Below are positions 51,574-60,493 of a stretch of 64,000 nt of DNA, one piece after another (position 1 is the stretch's first letter; each line of letters begins with the position of its first letter). The stretch spans positions 3,173,473-3,237,472 of the forward strand of contig NZ_JABEKT010000001.1 in NCBI RefSeq assembly GCF_013283195.1. The letters run 5' to 3'. Below the pieces are notes generated by a model. The model saw only the letters and a program-made list of their open reading frames with translations, ran no database searches and was not told the origin of the DNA. The translations under genes and the position numbers were made by a program. This DNA is from Ensifer adhaerens. Lineage in GTDB: Bacteria > Pseudomonadota > Alphaproteobacteria > Rhizobiales > Rhizobiaceae.

Positions 51574-52368
51574 TCAATAATCGGTCGGCACCGTCAGCAC
51601 GTCGGCGTCAGGCGTTTCGAGAAAGGTTCGCACCGTCGCTGGCAATTGCCGCGACCCCGCAGCCAGCACCCCGCAGCGCGACAGCATCTGCCGCAGATCC
51701 GGCTCCTGACCAAGCGTGCGCCAGATCATCCGCGAGGCATAGGGCAGGTTCTCCTTGCGCCAGGAGACGCCCATGGTCGTGCCGCGCAGATAGACGCGCT
51801 GATGCACCTCGAACGGCATCAGGATCGTCTGCGACAGCATAGGCTGGCGCCCGACGCTGCGCTCGGCGATGAAGATGCGGTTGCGCCAGAAGGTGACGAG
51901 GCCGACATACTTGGAAAACTGCTGGATTTCGTTGGCAGCGTCGCGGATGCGCTCGATCGATTTCACCCGGATCGAGCCGCTCTCCTCATGGACACGGGCG
52001 CAGGAGCAGACGACGCGGCCCGGCCAGGACGGCGACAGATGATAGGTCTGGTAATAGCCGACATGGCGGCGAAGGCTCGCGAGATCACCTGGAAAGCCTT
52101 CGAGCAGCAGCCCGGCTTCAGAGCGGTCGCGATCGGGCCTGACCACCCGGGCTTCGAACAGTTTCGGCGACAGCGAAAAGTCCTGCGCCTGCAGCCCGAA
52201 GAAACTGGCGATGCGCGCGACATTGTGCGCTGAAGGCCGCGCCTCGCCGCTGATATAACGGTTGAACTGCTGACGGTTGATGCCGATCTCGCGGCAGATC
52301 TGCGAGATCGAACGTCGCGTCGCGCAGGCAAAACGAAGGTTAGCGGCAAAGAGGTCGGCGTCGTGCAC
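51574..52368 (-). CDS. XRE-type helix-turn-helix regulator
   Basis: 264 residues: an N-terminal Cro/C1-type HTH (FACATRRSISQICREIGINR, QQFNRYISGEARPSAHNVAR, IASFFGL) and a larger C-terminal region of unknown fold (LRRHVGYYQTYHLSPSWPGR, VGLVTFWRNRIFIAERSVGR). It is divergent from the second binding-protein gene, with 13-bp direct repeats in the gap, and so probably controls that gene and the CocE-type hydrolase. I choose GTG at 52368, preceded by GGGGAG; the frame is open further upstream to 52425. Confidence 0.82.
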   Translation of the reverse strand: MHDADLFAANLRFACATRRSISQICREIGINRQQFNRYISGEARPSAHNVARIASFFGLQAQDFSLSPKLFEARVVRPDRDRSEAGLLLEGFPGDLASLRRHVGYYQTYHLSPSWPGRVVCSCARVHEESGSIRVKSIERIRDAANEIQQFSKYVGLVTFWRNRIFIAERSVGRQPMLSQTILMPFEVHQRVYLRGTTMGVSWRKENLPYASRMIWRTLGQEPDLRQMLSRCGVLAAGSRQLPATVRTFLETPDADVLTVPTDY

Positions 52369-52398
52369 GTGCGGCTCCCCAATGGTCTGGAGAGGGTA

Positions 52399-52431
52399 GC
52401 GTAAAGTCGCGTAAACCAGCGTCAAGTCGCG
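52399..52431. promoter_or_regulatory. 13-bp direct repeats, candidate XRE regulator sites
   Basis: GCGTAAAGTCGCG (52399-52411) and GCGTCAAGTCGCG (52419-52431) are 20 bases apart with one mismatch; GCGTAAA recurs between them. They lie in the 129 bases between the divergent regulator and binding-protein genes. Confidence 0.6.
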
Positions 52432-52497
52432 AAATTGTGTGACCTGCAGCAGCCGTTAGGTTTTCCCTTGAAACAACACATAAGAGGGAACCTGCAC

Positions 52498-54087
52498 ATG
52501 ACCGATTTCACCAAGCGTCCCGACGGCCTTCTGGTACCGGCCGGCATCAACCGCCGCGGCTTTCTGGCCGGCACCGCAGCCCTCGGTCTGGCGGCAGGCC
52601 TTGGCGGCACGATGCTGGCGGGCGATGCGCGCGCCGAAGAGCCCAAGCGCGGCGGCCACCTGAAGCTGGGCCTCAAGGGCGGCGCCACCACCGATACGCT
52701 CGATCCCGCCGGCTACAGCGGCTCGGTCTCCTTCGTCATCGGCCATCTCTGGGGCGACACGCTGGTCGAATCCGATCCGAAGACCGGCGCGCCGCTGCCG
52801 GCCCTTGCCGAATCCTGGGAGCCCTCGGCGGATGCGTCGCAATGGACCTTCAAGATCCGCAGCGACGTCAGCTTCCACGACGGCAGCAAGATGACGATTG
52901 CCGACGTCGTCGCCACGCTGAAGCGGCATTCGGACGAAGGCTCGAAGTCGGGCGCGCTCGGCCTGATGCGCTCGATCAAGACCATCGAGGAGAAAGCCGG
53001 CGCGCTGGTGCTGACGCTGACCGAAGGCAATGCCGACCTGCCGCTGCTGCTCACCGACTACCACCTGATCATCCAGCCGCGCGGCGGCGTCGACAACCCC
53101 GCCTCGCCGATCGGCACCGGCCCCTACAAGCTTGCAAGCTACGAGGCGGGCCTGCGCTCGACCTTCGAGAAGAATGCCAACGACTGGCGCCAGGATCGTG
53201 GCTTCGTCGACAGCGTCGAAATCATCGTGATGAACGACACGACCGCCCGCATCGCGGCGCTCTCCTCCGGCCAGGTGCACTTCATCAACAACATCGATCC
53301 GAAGACCGTGCCGCTTTTGAAGCGCGCGCCGCGCGTCGAAATCCTGCGCACCGCCGGCAAGGGCTTCTACAGCTTCCTGATGCACTGCGACACCGCCCCC
53401 TTCGACAACAACGACCTCCGGCTGGCGCTGAAGTATGCGATCGACCGTCAGGCGATCCTCGACCGGGTCGTCGGCGGCTTCGGAACGCTCGGCAACGACT
53501 ACCCCGTCAACGAGAACTATGCGCTGGCGCCCGAGGGCATCGAGCAGCGCGCCTACGACCCCGACAAGGCCGCCTTCCACTTCAAGAAGTCGGGCCACGA
53601 CCGGCCGATCCTCTTGCGCACCTCGGATGCCGCCTTCCCCGGCGCCATCGACGCGGCGGTCCTGTTCCAGGAAAGCGCCAAGAAGGCCGGCATCGAGCTC
53701 GAGGTTCGCCGCGAGCCGGAGGATGGCTACTGGACCAATGTCTGGAACGTCCAGCCCTTCTGCGCCTCCTACTGGGGCGGCCGCCCAACGCAGGATTCGC
53801 GTTACTCCACCTCCTACCTCTCGAGCGCCGAGTGGAACGACACCCGCTTCAAGCGCGAAGACTTCGACAAGCTCCTGCTCCAGGCCCGCTCGGAACTCGA
53901 CGATGCCAAGCGCAAGGAGATGTACAAGACGATGGCGATGACCGTGCGCGACGAAGGCGGCCTGATCCTGCCGGTGTTCAACGACTACGTGAACGCGGCC
54001 ACCGCCTCGCTGAAGGGCTTCGTGCACGACATCGGCAACGACCTGTCGAACGGCTATGTCGCAAGCCGCGTGTGGTTCGACAGCTAA
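52498..54087 (+). CDS. Dipeptide-type ABC importer substrate-binding protein 2, Tat-exported
   Basis: 529 residues, same length as and closely similar along its whole length to the binding protein at 45.9 kb (for example RGGHLKLGLKGGATTDTLDP, LPLLLTDYHLIIQP, VWNVQPFCASYWGGRPTQDS). A twin-arginine leader (INRRGFLAGTAALG, Arg19-Arg20) is present. No permease or ATPase genes follow it, so it probably feeds the importer encoded just upstream with a second ligand. It is divergent from the XRE regulator and 85 bases ahead of the CocE-type hydrolase gene. Confidence 0.9.
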   Translation: MTDFTKRPDGLLVPAGINRRGFLAGTAALGLAAGLGGTMLAGDARAEEPKRGGHLKLGLKGGATTDTLDPAGYSGSVSFVIGHLWGDTLVESDPKTGAPLPALAESWEPSADASQWTFKIRSDVSFHDGSKMTIADVVATLKRHSDEGSKSGALGLMRSIKTIEEKAGALVLTLTEGNADLPLLLTDYHLIIQPRGGVDNPASPIGTGPYKLASYEAGLRSTFEKNANDWRQDRGFVDSVEIIVMNDTTARIAALSSGQVHFINNIDPKTVPLLKRAPRVEILRTAGKGFYSFLMHCDTAPFDNNDLRLALKYAIDRQAILDRVVGGFGTLGNDYPVNENYALAPEGIEQRAYDPDKAAFHFKKSGHDRPILLRTSDAAFPGAIDAAVLFQESAKKAGIELEVRREPEDGYWTNVWNVQPFCASYWGGRPTQDSRYSTSYLSSAEWNDTRFKREDFDKLLLQARSELDDAKRKEMYKTMAMTVRDEGGLILPVFNDYVNAATASLKGFVHDIGNDLSNGYVASRVWFDS

Positions 54088-54172
54088 GACGGCGGATTTT
54101 GGCCGGCAAAGAAAGAGACAGGGCATTTCCAGCAAAAGCGCGTGACGGTCTTGCCGGAAATGCCTGAAAACC

Positions 54173-56191
54173 ATGAGAATGAGCGGAACAAGCGATATGT
54201 CAGACCGTGACTTCACCCTGATCGAGAACGAGTGGATCCGATTGAAGGACGGCACCCGCCTTGCCGCCCGGATCTGGATGCCCGCCGGCACGGACGCAGA
54301 TCCTGTGCCGGCTGTGCTCGAATACCTGCCCTACCGCAAGCGCGGCGGCACCAGCCTTCGCGATGAGTCGACCTATCCAGTGTTTGCCGCCGCCGGCATT
54401 GCCGGCGTGCGTGTCGACATCCGCGGCTCGGGCGAAAGCGACGGCGTCATCGACGGCGAGTATACGCCGCGCGAGCTTGCAGACGGCTGCGAGATCATCG
54501 AGTGGATCGCCGCCCAGCCCTGGTCAAACGGCAAGGTCGGCATGATGGGCATCTCCTGGGGCGGCTTCAACTGCCTGCAGGTCGCAGCCTTGAAGCCGCC
54601 GGCCCTGAAAGCCGTCATCTCCATCGCCTCCACCGTCGACCGCTATAACGACGACATCCACTACAAGAACGGCTGCCATCTCTCTGCCCAACTCTCCTGG
54701 GCAGCGACGATGCTGGCCTATCAATCACGCTCGCCGGACCCTGAAATCGTCGGCGATCGCTGGAAGGAAATGTGGCTGGAGCGCCTGGAAAACGAGCCCT
54801 ATTTCATGGAGGAATGGCTTGAGCATCAGCGCCGCGACGCCTTCTGGCAGCACGGCTCGATCTCGGACAATTTCGACAGCTTCGACACGCCGGCGCTCGT
54901 CATCGCCGGCTGGGCCGACGGCTATCGCAACACGCCGCTGAAAGCCGTCGAGGGTCTCGGCACGAAGGCCAAGGCGATGATCGGCCCCTGGGTGCACAAA
55001 TATCCGCATTTCGCCTGGCCGAAGCCGCGCGCCGATTTCCACGGCGAGGCGATCCGCTGGTGGAACCGCTGGCTGCGCGACGAGAACAACGGCGCCGAGG
55101 GCGGACCGCAGGTGCGCGCCTACATCCTCGACGGCCCGCGCCCGGCAGTGCGGCGCGACAACGACCCCGGCCGCTGGGTCGCCAAGGATGTCTGGCAGAC
55201 GCCGGTGATGCAGGTTCTCGGCGTCACACTCGACGGCCGGCTTGCGATCAACACGAAAGCCGCGGGTATCGGCGAGGTGTTCTTGAAGTCGCCGCTCGAC
55301 ACCGGAACGGCATCGGGCGAGTACTTCACCCTGAAGCCCGACGCCGAAATGGCCGGCGACCAGCGCATCGACGATGCCGGTGCGCTGACCTTCGAAACAC
55401 GTCCCTTGCTGGAGGCCGAAGACTACCTCGGCCAGGCACGCGTCTCCGTCGATGTCACTTGCGCCGCCGACACCGCCAACCTCGTTGCCCGCATCGTCGA
55501 CGTGCATCCGGATGGCACCGCCACACGCATCGCCTTCGGCGTGCTCAACCTGGCGCACCGCGACGGCAATGCCGAACCGCGAGCGATGGAAAAAGGTCGG
55601 CGGACCCGGATCACCCTGGTGCTCGACGCCTGCGGCTACCGCGTGCGCGCCGGTCACCGCATCCGGCTGTCGCTGTCGACCTCATATTGGCCGATGATCC
55701 TGCCGCCGCCGAGCGATCCCGGCCTGACAATCGACACGTCCACCCTGGCGTTGTCTCTCCCGCTGCTCGGCCAGCACAACGAGGTCGTGGTGCCGGCGCC
55801 GGAAAACCCCGATCCGCTGCCGAAATACATCGAGCATACGGCCGGCAGCACCAGCCGCACCGTCGAGCGCGACATGACCAACGGCGTCACGCACTACCGG
55901 ATCTACGAGGATGGCGGCCTGAGCGAGCACCCCGATACCGGTCTTTCGACGCAGGACATCCGCGACGAGACCTGGTCGATCGCCCCCGACGATCCGCATT
56001 CGATGGTCGGGACCTCCACATGGACCTGCATCGCCAGGCGCGACGGCTGGTCGGTGCGCACCGTCTCGACGTCCGTGCTCACCTGTGACGCCAACGACTG
56101 GATCACCGAAGCCAAGATCGTCGCCTATGAAAACGACGCTCCGATCTTTGAGAAGACCTTCTCCAAGCGGGTCGCGCGCGACCTGATGTAA
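54173..56191 (+). CDS. CocE/NonD family hydrolase (S15-like, X-prolyl dipeptidyl acyl-aminopeptidase type)
   Basis: 672 residues. The alpha/beta-hydrolase core has VRVDIRGSGESDG and the nucleophile elbow GISWGG (Ser128); Asp in IAGWADGYRN and His in IGPWVHKYPH complete a plausible triad. The C-terminal third is the galactose-binding-like PepX-C domain (LLEAEDYLGQARVSVDVTCA, VRAGHRIRLSLSTSYWP). No signal peptide, so it is cytoplasmic and may split the ester or peptide brought in by the linked importer. ATG at 54197 is an alternative start. Confidence 0.87.
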   Translation: MRMSGTSDMSDRDFTLIENEWIRLKDGTRLAARIWMPAGTDADPVPAVLEYLPYRKRGGTSLRDESTYPVFAAAGIAGVRVDIRGSGESDGVIDGEYTPRELADGCEIIEWIAAQPWSNGKVGMMGISWGGFNCLQVAALKPPALKAVISIASTVDRYNDDIHYKNGCHLSAQLSWAATMLAYQSRSPDPEIVGDRWKEMWLERLENEPYFMEEWLEHQRRDAFWQHGSISDNFDSFDTPALVIAGWADGYRNTPLKAVEGLGTKAKAMIGPWVHKYPHFAWPKPRADFHGEAIRWWNRWLRDENNGAEGGPQVRAYILDGPRPAVRRDNDPGRWVAKDVWQTPVMQVLGVTLDGRLAINTKAAGIGEVFLKSPLDTGTASGEYFTLKPDAEMAGDQRIDDAGALTFETRPLLEAEDYLGQARVSVDVTCAADTANLVARIVDVHPDGTATRIAFGVLNLAHRDGNAEPRAMEKGRRTRITLVLDACGYRVRAGHRIRLSLSTSYWPMILPPPSDPGLTIDTSTLALSLPLLGQHNEVVVPAPENPDPLPKYIEHTAGSTSRTVERDMTNGVTHYRIYEDGGLSEHPDTGLSTQDIRDETWSIAPDDPHSMVGTSTWTCIARRDGWSVRTVSTSVLTCDANDWITEAKIVAYENDAPIFEKTFSKRVARDLM

Positions 56192-56216
56192 GCGCATCTT
56201 GACTCCAACGGCGCAT

Positions 56217-56257
56217 GACTGTACCAATCGGTAAACAATTTACTGATCGGTACAGTC
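56217..56257. promoter_or_regulatory. TetR-type operator abutting the HPP gene start
   Basis: Arms 56217-56235 and 56239-56257 are inverted repeats matching at 17 of 19 positions around CAA; the outer part is GACTGTACC/GGTACAGTC. It ends at the base before the ATG of the HPP-family gene, which is followed by a TetR gene in the same operon. Autoregulation is the obvious reading. Confidence 0.75.
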
Positions 56258-56752
56258 ATGCGCCATTTCTTCTTTCGTCACCAGCCTCCCATCCACATCG
56301 GCCGTGGCCTGATCGCCGGCATCGGCGGCCTTGTCGCCATCGCCGCCGTCGGCGCCCTCACCAACATCGTCGGCGAGCCACTGCTGATGGCGCCGTTCGG
56401 CGCCAGTTGCGTGCTGATCTTCTCGGTGGCCGGCAGCCCGCTTTCCCAGCCCGCCAACGTCGTCGGCGGCCATCTGGTCGCGACATTCGTCGGCCTCGTC
56501 CTGCGCGCGCTCTTCCCCAACGAATGGTGGGCGGTCGGCCTTGCCGTCGGCGCGGCGATCGCGCTGATGGCGGCGCTGCGCATCACCCACCCGCCGGCCG
56601 GCGCCAACCCGCTGGTGGTCTTTGCCAGCGACCCCGGCTTCGAATTTCTACTGTTCCCCGTGCTGACCGGCTCGCTGATACTGGTCGCCGTCGGCACGCT
56701 GTTTCATCGTTTCGGCAAGGTCGAGTATCCGCTCTTGAGGAAGCCCGCATGA
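56258..56752 (+). CDS. HPP family integral membrane protein
   Basis: 164 residues with four to five hydrophobic segments and the family motif ITHPPAGANPLVVF; FGASCVLIFSVAGSPLSQPAN is the second conserved block. Some HPP proteins of plants and cyanobacteria move nitrite across membranes; function in rhizobia is unknown. The ATG directly follows the operator palindrome, leaving no ribosome-binding site, so the mRNA may be leaderless. It overlaps the TetR gene by four bases (ATGA). Confidence 0.85.
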   Translation: MRHFFFRHQPPIHIGRGLIAGIGGLVAIAAVGALTNIVGEPLLMAPFGASCVLIFSVAGSPLSQPANVVGGHLVATFVGLVLRALFPNEWWAVGLAVGAAIALMAALRITHPPAGANPLVVFASDPGFEFLLFPVLTGSLILVAVGTLFHRFGKVEYPLLRKPA

Positions 56753-57315
56753 GCCGCGTCGTCGCCGAACGCCAGGACGTCATCGCCACGCTTGCCGAGG
56801 TCTTTCGCGAGCACGGTTATGACGGCGCGAGCCTGAGCCTGATCACCGAGAAGACCGGGCTCGGCAAGGGCAGCCTCTATCACTTCTTTCCCGGCGGGAA
56901 GGAAGAGATGGCCGAGGCGGTGCTTGGCGACATCGCCTCATGGTTCCAGACCCACATCTTCGACCGGCTGAACGACAGCGAAACGCCGGCAGCGGCGATC
57001 GACGACATGTTTGCTTCCGTCGACGGCTACTTTCGCCAGGGCCGCCGCCTCTGCCTGATGGGCGTCATTGCCGCGAGCGGCGCCCATGATCGCTTCTCGG
57101 TCGAGCTCAACCGCTACTTCGCCGACTGGCGGACGGCGCTGGCCGAAGCGCTCGGCCGCCAGGGCATGGCGGAAAAAGAACGGCAGGCGCTCGCCGAAGA
57201 GGTCATCGGCGGCATTCAGGGCGCGCTCATCCTTGCGCGCAGCCTCGATGATCCCCAGGCCTTCAGCCGGATCCTCGCCCGCCTCAAGGCGCGCTGCCAG
57301 CCATCACAAAACTGA
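56749..57315 (+). CDS. TetR-family transcriptional regulator
   Basis: 188 residues. The N-terminal HTH is RQDVIATLAEVFREHGYDGA, SLSLITEKTGLGKGSLYHFF, PGGKEEMAEAVL, a standard TetR DNA-binding domain of the group with LGKGSLYHFFPGGKEEM. The rest is an alpha-helical ligand domain. Encoded in an operon with the HPP membrane protein behind a long palindrome, it most likely represses both genes until a ligand binds. The ligand is unknown. Confidence 0.9.
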   Translation: MSRVVAERQDVIATLAEVFREHGYDGASLSLITEKTGLGKGSLYHFFPGGKEEMAEAVLGDIASWFQTHIFDRLNDSETPAAAIDDMFASVDGYFRQGRRLCLMGVIAASGAHDRFSVELNRYFADWRTALAEALGRQGMAEKERQALAEEVIGGIQGALILARSLDDPQAFSRILARLKARCQPSQN

Positions 57316-57375
57316 CAAACATCAGGTCCGGGCCCCTCGCGCCTTGACAATTCTCTGCTCGTCCAGTTATTAACC

Positions 57376-57406
57376 TTCAAGTTAAATAACTTTCGAGTTA
57401 AAGAAC
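57376..57406. promoter_or_regulatory. 15-bp direct repeats upstream of the SRPBCC gene
   Basis: TTCAAGTTAAATAAC (57376-57390) and TTCGAGTTAAAGAAC (57392-57406) are 16 bases apart with two mismatches, in an AT-rich stretch 40 bases before the start codon. They may be promoter-proximal regulator sites; SRPBCC genes of this type often go with an ArsR regulator, which is absent here. Confidence 0.45.
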
Positions 57407-57446
57407 CGCCACGCACGACGATTGCGCTGGCCGCGGGAGGTTTGTC

Positions 57447-57914
57447 ATGGCATTGGCCGGGGAAAGCGCATCGCGCGAACACAGACTGAGCCTCGAAATC
57501 ACCAGGATCTTCGATGCGCCGCGCAGCCTCGTCTTCAAGGTCTGGTCTACGCCCGAGCACGCCTTGCGCTGGTGGGGGCCGCGCGACTTCACCGCCCATT
57601 CCATGAAGATGGACTTCCGCCCCGGCGGCGCCTGGCGCGGCTGCATCCGCTCGCCGGAAGGACAAGACTATTGGATGGGCGGCATCTATCGCGAAGTGAT
57701 CGAGCCGGAAAAACTCATCTTCACCTTTGCCTGGGACGAGGAGGGCAAGCCGGGAGCTGACACGTTGATCACGGTGTCCTTCGCCGATGTCGGCGGCAAG
57801 ACGCGCCTGACCTTCCACCAGACACCGTTCGATAGTGTCGACGAGCGCGACTCGCACCAGGAAGGCTGGGGCGAGTGCCTCGAAAGGCTGCGGGAGTATC
57901 TTTCTGATGTCTGA
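57447..57914 (+). CDS. SRPBCC/AHSA1 domain protein
   Basis: 155 residues of the START/Bet v1-like AHSA1 family: ITRIFDAPRSLVFKVWSTPE, HALRWWGPRDFTAHSMKMDF, RPGGAWRGCIRSPEGQDYWM and a C-terminal helix EGWGECLERLREYL. The fold holds a hydrophobic pocket and is used in ligand binding or chaperone help; the specific role is unknown. The MFS exporter gene overlaps its end by eight bases, hinting that both deal with the same hydrophobic compound. Confidence 0.87.
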   Translation: MALAGESASREHRLSLEITRIFDAPRSLVFKVWSTPEHALRWWGPRDFTAHSMKMDFRPGGAWRGCIRSPEGQDYWMGGIYREVIEPEKLIFTFAWDEEGKPGADTLITVSFADVGGKTRLTFHQTPFDSVDERDSHQEGWGECLERLREYLSDV

Positions 57915-59502
57915 CGCACCCGACACGGCAGAGACCGCACCAGGCCCGAAGGCGACGCGGCGCGAATGGATCGGCCTTGCCGTCCTCGCCCTGCCCTGCA
58001 TGCTCTACTCCATGGACCTGACCGTCCTGAACCTCGCGGTTCCCCAGCTCACCGAACAGTTGAAGCCCACTGCCTCGCAGCTGCTGTGGATCGTCGATAT
58101 CTACGGCTTCATGGTGGCGGGCTCGCTGATCACCATGGGCACGCTCGGCGACCGCATCGGCCGGCGCCGGCTGCTGATGATCGGCTCGATCGCCTTCGGC
58201 ATCGCCTCGGTGCTCGCCGCCTTTGCCTGGAGTGCGGAAACGCTGATCCTGGCGCGCGCAGTCCTTGGCGTCGCCGCCGCCACGCTCGCGCCCTCGACGC
58301 TATCGCTGATCCGCAACATGTTTCTCGACGACAAGCAGCGCACATTGGCGATCGGTATCTGGATCGCCAGCTTCTCAGCCGGCGGCGCCATCGGCCCTGT
58401 CGTCGGCGGGCTGATGCTGTCGCAGTTCTGGTGGGGCTCCGTCTTCCTGCTGGCGGTCCCTGTCATGATCCTGCTTCTGATCCTCGGCCCGATGCTGCTG
58501 CCGGAATTCCGCGACCCCAATGCCGGCCGGCTCGATTTCGTCAGCGCCGGGCAGTCGCTCGTCGCCGTTCTGTCGGTGATCTATGGCATGAAGCGGATCG
58601 CCGAAGATGGTCTCGACGTCACCGCCGTGTTCTTCATCCTGCTCGGGCTGACGGTCGCCCTCCTGTTTGCCAGGCGCCAGAGCCGGCTTGCCGATCCGCT
58701 GATCGACCTGGCCCTGTTCAGGACCCCGGCCTTCAGCGCGGCGCTCGGCGTCAACATTCTCGGCCTGTTCGTCGGCTTCGGCGCCTTCCTGTTCGTGGCG
58801 CAGTACCTACAGCTCGTGCTCGGCCTCTCGCCGTTCGTCGCCGGTCTCTGGTCGGTGCCGACGGGTGTGGCCATGGTGCTCGGCTCGATCTTGGTGCCGT
58901 CGCTGGCCACGCGTTACGCCGCCTCCAACCTGATTGCGGCCGGCTTCGTCCTGACCGCCATCGGCTTTGCCATCTGCACCCAGGTCGAAACGACCAGCAG
59001 CCCCCTGCTCGTCACGACAGGCCTGGTCGTCCTCTGCCTCGGTTTTGCGCCGGTCGGCACATTAACCACGGACCTGATCGTCGGCTCCGCCCCGCCGGAG
59101 CGCGCTGGTGCCGCCTCGGCGATCTCGGAAACCAGCTTCGAATTTGGCGGCGCGCTTGGCATCGCCGTGCTTGGCAGCATGTTGACGGCAGCCTACCGCA
59201 GCCGCATGGACGCGGTGGTCGTCACCGGCCTTCCCGAAGACACGGTCGAGGCTGCACGCCAGACGCTGGGCGGTGCCGTCGCCATCGCCGAACAGCTTCC
59301 GGGGGAACAGTCCGAACGGTTGCTGACTGCCGCCCGCGACGTCTTCACCAATTCCTTCGCCTTCACCGCATCGATCTGCGTCGCCCTGTCGCTGCTGACG
59401 GCGCTGCTCGCCTTCCTGCTTCTGCGCAAGGCGACCGGCAACGGCGCCGACAACGATCCTGTGATCGCCGACGAGGCGGAAGTCTCTGCCAAGGCAGGAT
59501 AG
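57907..59502 (+). CDS. MFS transporter, DHA2 (14-TMS) drug exporter type
   Basis: 531 residues with about fourteen transmembrane segments. Motif A-like GTLGDRIGRRRLLMIGSIAF, the DHA2 signature LDLTVLNLAVP-like stretch (SMDLTVLNLAVPQLTEQL) and motif C region GGAIGPVVGGLML are present. Such proteins of the QacA/SmvA group export cationic or hydrophobic compounds by proton exchange. Start at 57907 lies within the end of the SRPBCC gene. Confidence 0.9.
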   Translation: MSDAPDTAETAPGPKATRREWIGLAVLALPCMLYSMDLTVLNLAVPQLTEQLKPTASQLLWIVDIYGFMVAGSLITMGTLGDRIGRRRLLMIGSIAFGIASVLAAFAWSAETLILARAVLGVAAATLAPSTLSLIRNMFLDDKQRTLAIGIWIASFSAGGAIGPVVGGLMLSQFWWGSVFLLAVPVMILLLILGPMLLPEFRDPNAGRLDFVSAGQSLVAVLSVIYGMKRIAEDGLDVTAVFFILLGLTVALLFARRQSRLADPLIDLALFRTPAFSAALGVNILGLFVGFGAFLFVAQYLQLVLGLSPFVAGLWSVPTGVAMVLGSILVPSLATRYAASNLIAAGFVLTAIGFAICTQVETTSSPLLVTTGLVVLCLGFAPVGTLTTDLIVGSAPPERAGAASAISETSFEFGGALGIAVLGSMLTAAYRSRMDAVVVTGLPEDTVEAARQTLGGAVAIAEQLPGEQSERLLTAARDVFTNSFAFTASICVALSLLTALLAFLLLRKATGNGADNDPVIADEAEVSAKAG

Positions 59503-59627
59503 CAAGTCGCGTCCGCGTCGCGGACGCCAGCACATGAATTGCATCAACGTCCATCTCTGCAGCGTCATCGTCCCCGGCCGAAAGACCGGGGCCGGCTGAC
59601 CTCTGCCTAACGACAGGAGACCTTCCG

Positions 59628-60047
59628 ATGAAAAAGCCCTATCGCGGCAGCTGCCACTGCGGCGCCGTTGCCTTCGAATGCCAGCTCGATTTTGCCGAAG
59701 GCATCCGCCGCTGCAATTGCAGCTTCTGCGCCAAGACGCGCATGCAGAAATCCTTCGCGCTTCGCGACGAGTTCGCGATCACCAAGGGCAAGGAAGCGCT
59801 GACGAGCTACCGGGCAGTGCCATCGAATTGGCGCGAGGGCGACGTCGACCATTATTTCTGCAGCCGCTGCGGCGTCAGGCCGTTTTCCCGCGGCTACCTC
59901 AAGGATTTCCTCGGCCATTTCTACGCTGTCAACGTCGCCTGCCTCGACGGCGTCAGCGATGAGGAACTGGGCGCGGCCCCCATCATCTACGAGAACGGCC
60001 GTCACGACGACTACGAAAACCCGCCCGCCGACATCCGCTTCATGTGA
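59628..60047 (+). CDS. GFA/CENP-V domain zinc protein
   Basis: 139 residues with the cysteine pattern of the glutathione-dependent formaldehyde-activating (GFA) fold: SCHCGAV near the N-terminus, CNCSFC and YFCSRCGVRPFSRG. These bind two zinc ions. The founding member was proposed to condense formaldehyde with glutathione, but most homologues are of unknown function. It stands alone after the MFS gene; a GC-rich dyad (59572-59591) in between may end that transcript. Confidence 0.87.
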   Translation: MKKPYRGSCHCGAVAFECQLDFAEGIRRCNCSFCAKTRMQKSFALRDEFAITKGKEALTSYRAVPSNWREGDVDHYFCSRCGVRPFSRGYLKDFLGHFYAVNVACLDGVSDEELGAAPIIYENGRHDDYENPPADIRFM

Positions 60048-60091
60048 TCAGCAAAGCCCGGAAAGCCGGTAAGGTACCAAGCGGGGTCAGG

Positions 60092-60493
60092 TCAGGCGGG
60101 GCTCAGCGCCCGCAGTGCCTCAAGCGCACGTTCGGCGTCCGCCTCAGGTACGAAGATGTGGTCGTGATAATAGGCAGCGACGACATTCGCGCTGATGCCT
60201 TCGCGCGTCAGCGCCGTCGCCACCGCTGCCGTGAGCCCGACGGCTTCGAGCGCCGAATGCACGTTGAGCGTGATGCGAGCAAGCAACGGCCCATAGGAAA
60301 GGTCGGCGGCATCCGCCGCCGGGCGCTCCAGGATCAGGGTCACCCCTTCGTCCTCGCGATAGGTCGCAAGCGGCTCAAGTGTCATGTAACGCTGCGCCTC
60401 GTCATGGGGCACGGTGCAATAGACGTAAGTCTGCGGAAACAAAACCGGCGCCATCGTCGCCAGCAGCTTCGCAAGATCCGTTTCCCCGACCAT
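60092..60493 (-). CDS. ACT domain protein (COG3602-like)
   Basis: 133 residues: LAKLLATMAPVLFPQTYVYC, then FAR-like substrate-binding region VTLILERPAADAADLSYGPL, and a C-terminal ACT domain ending NVVAAYYHDHIFVPEADAER. ACT domains bind amino acids; in this small family the function is not known. I place the start at 60493 (MVGETDL), with GGGAGGGACG just upstream; the frame is open back to 60637. Divergent from the exported MsrA gene. Confidence 0.82.
   Translation of the reverse strand: MVGETDLAKLLATMAPVLFPQTYVYCTVPHDEAQRYMTLEPLATYREDEGVTLILERPAADAADLSYGPLLARITLNVHSALEAVGLTAAVATALTREGISANVVAAYYHDHIFVPEADAERALEALRALSPA

Noticed and set aside
59572..59591. Hairpin CCCCGG-n8-CCGGGG as terminator of the MFS gene
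   Set aside because: Only six pairs, no T-run; mentioned with the GFA gene but not listed as a feature.
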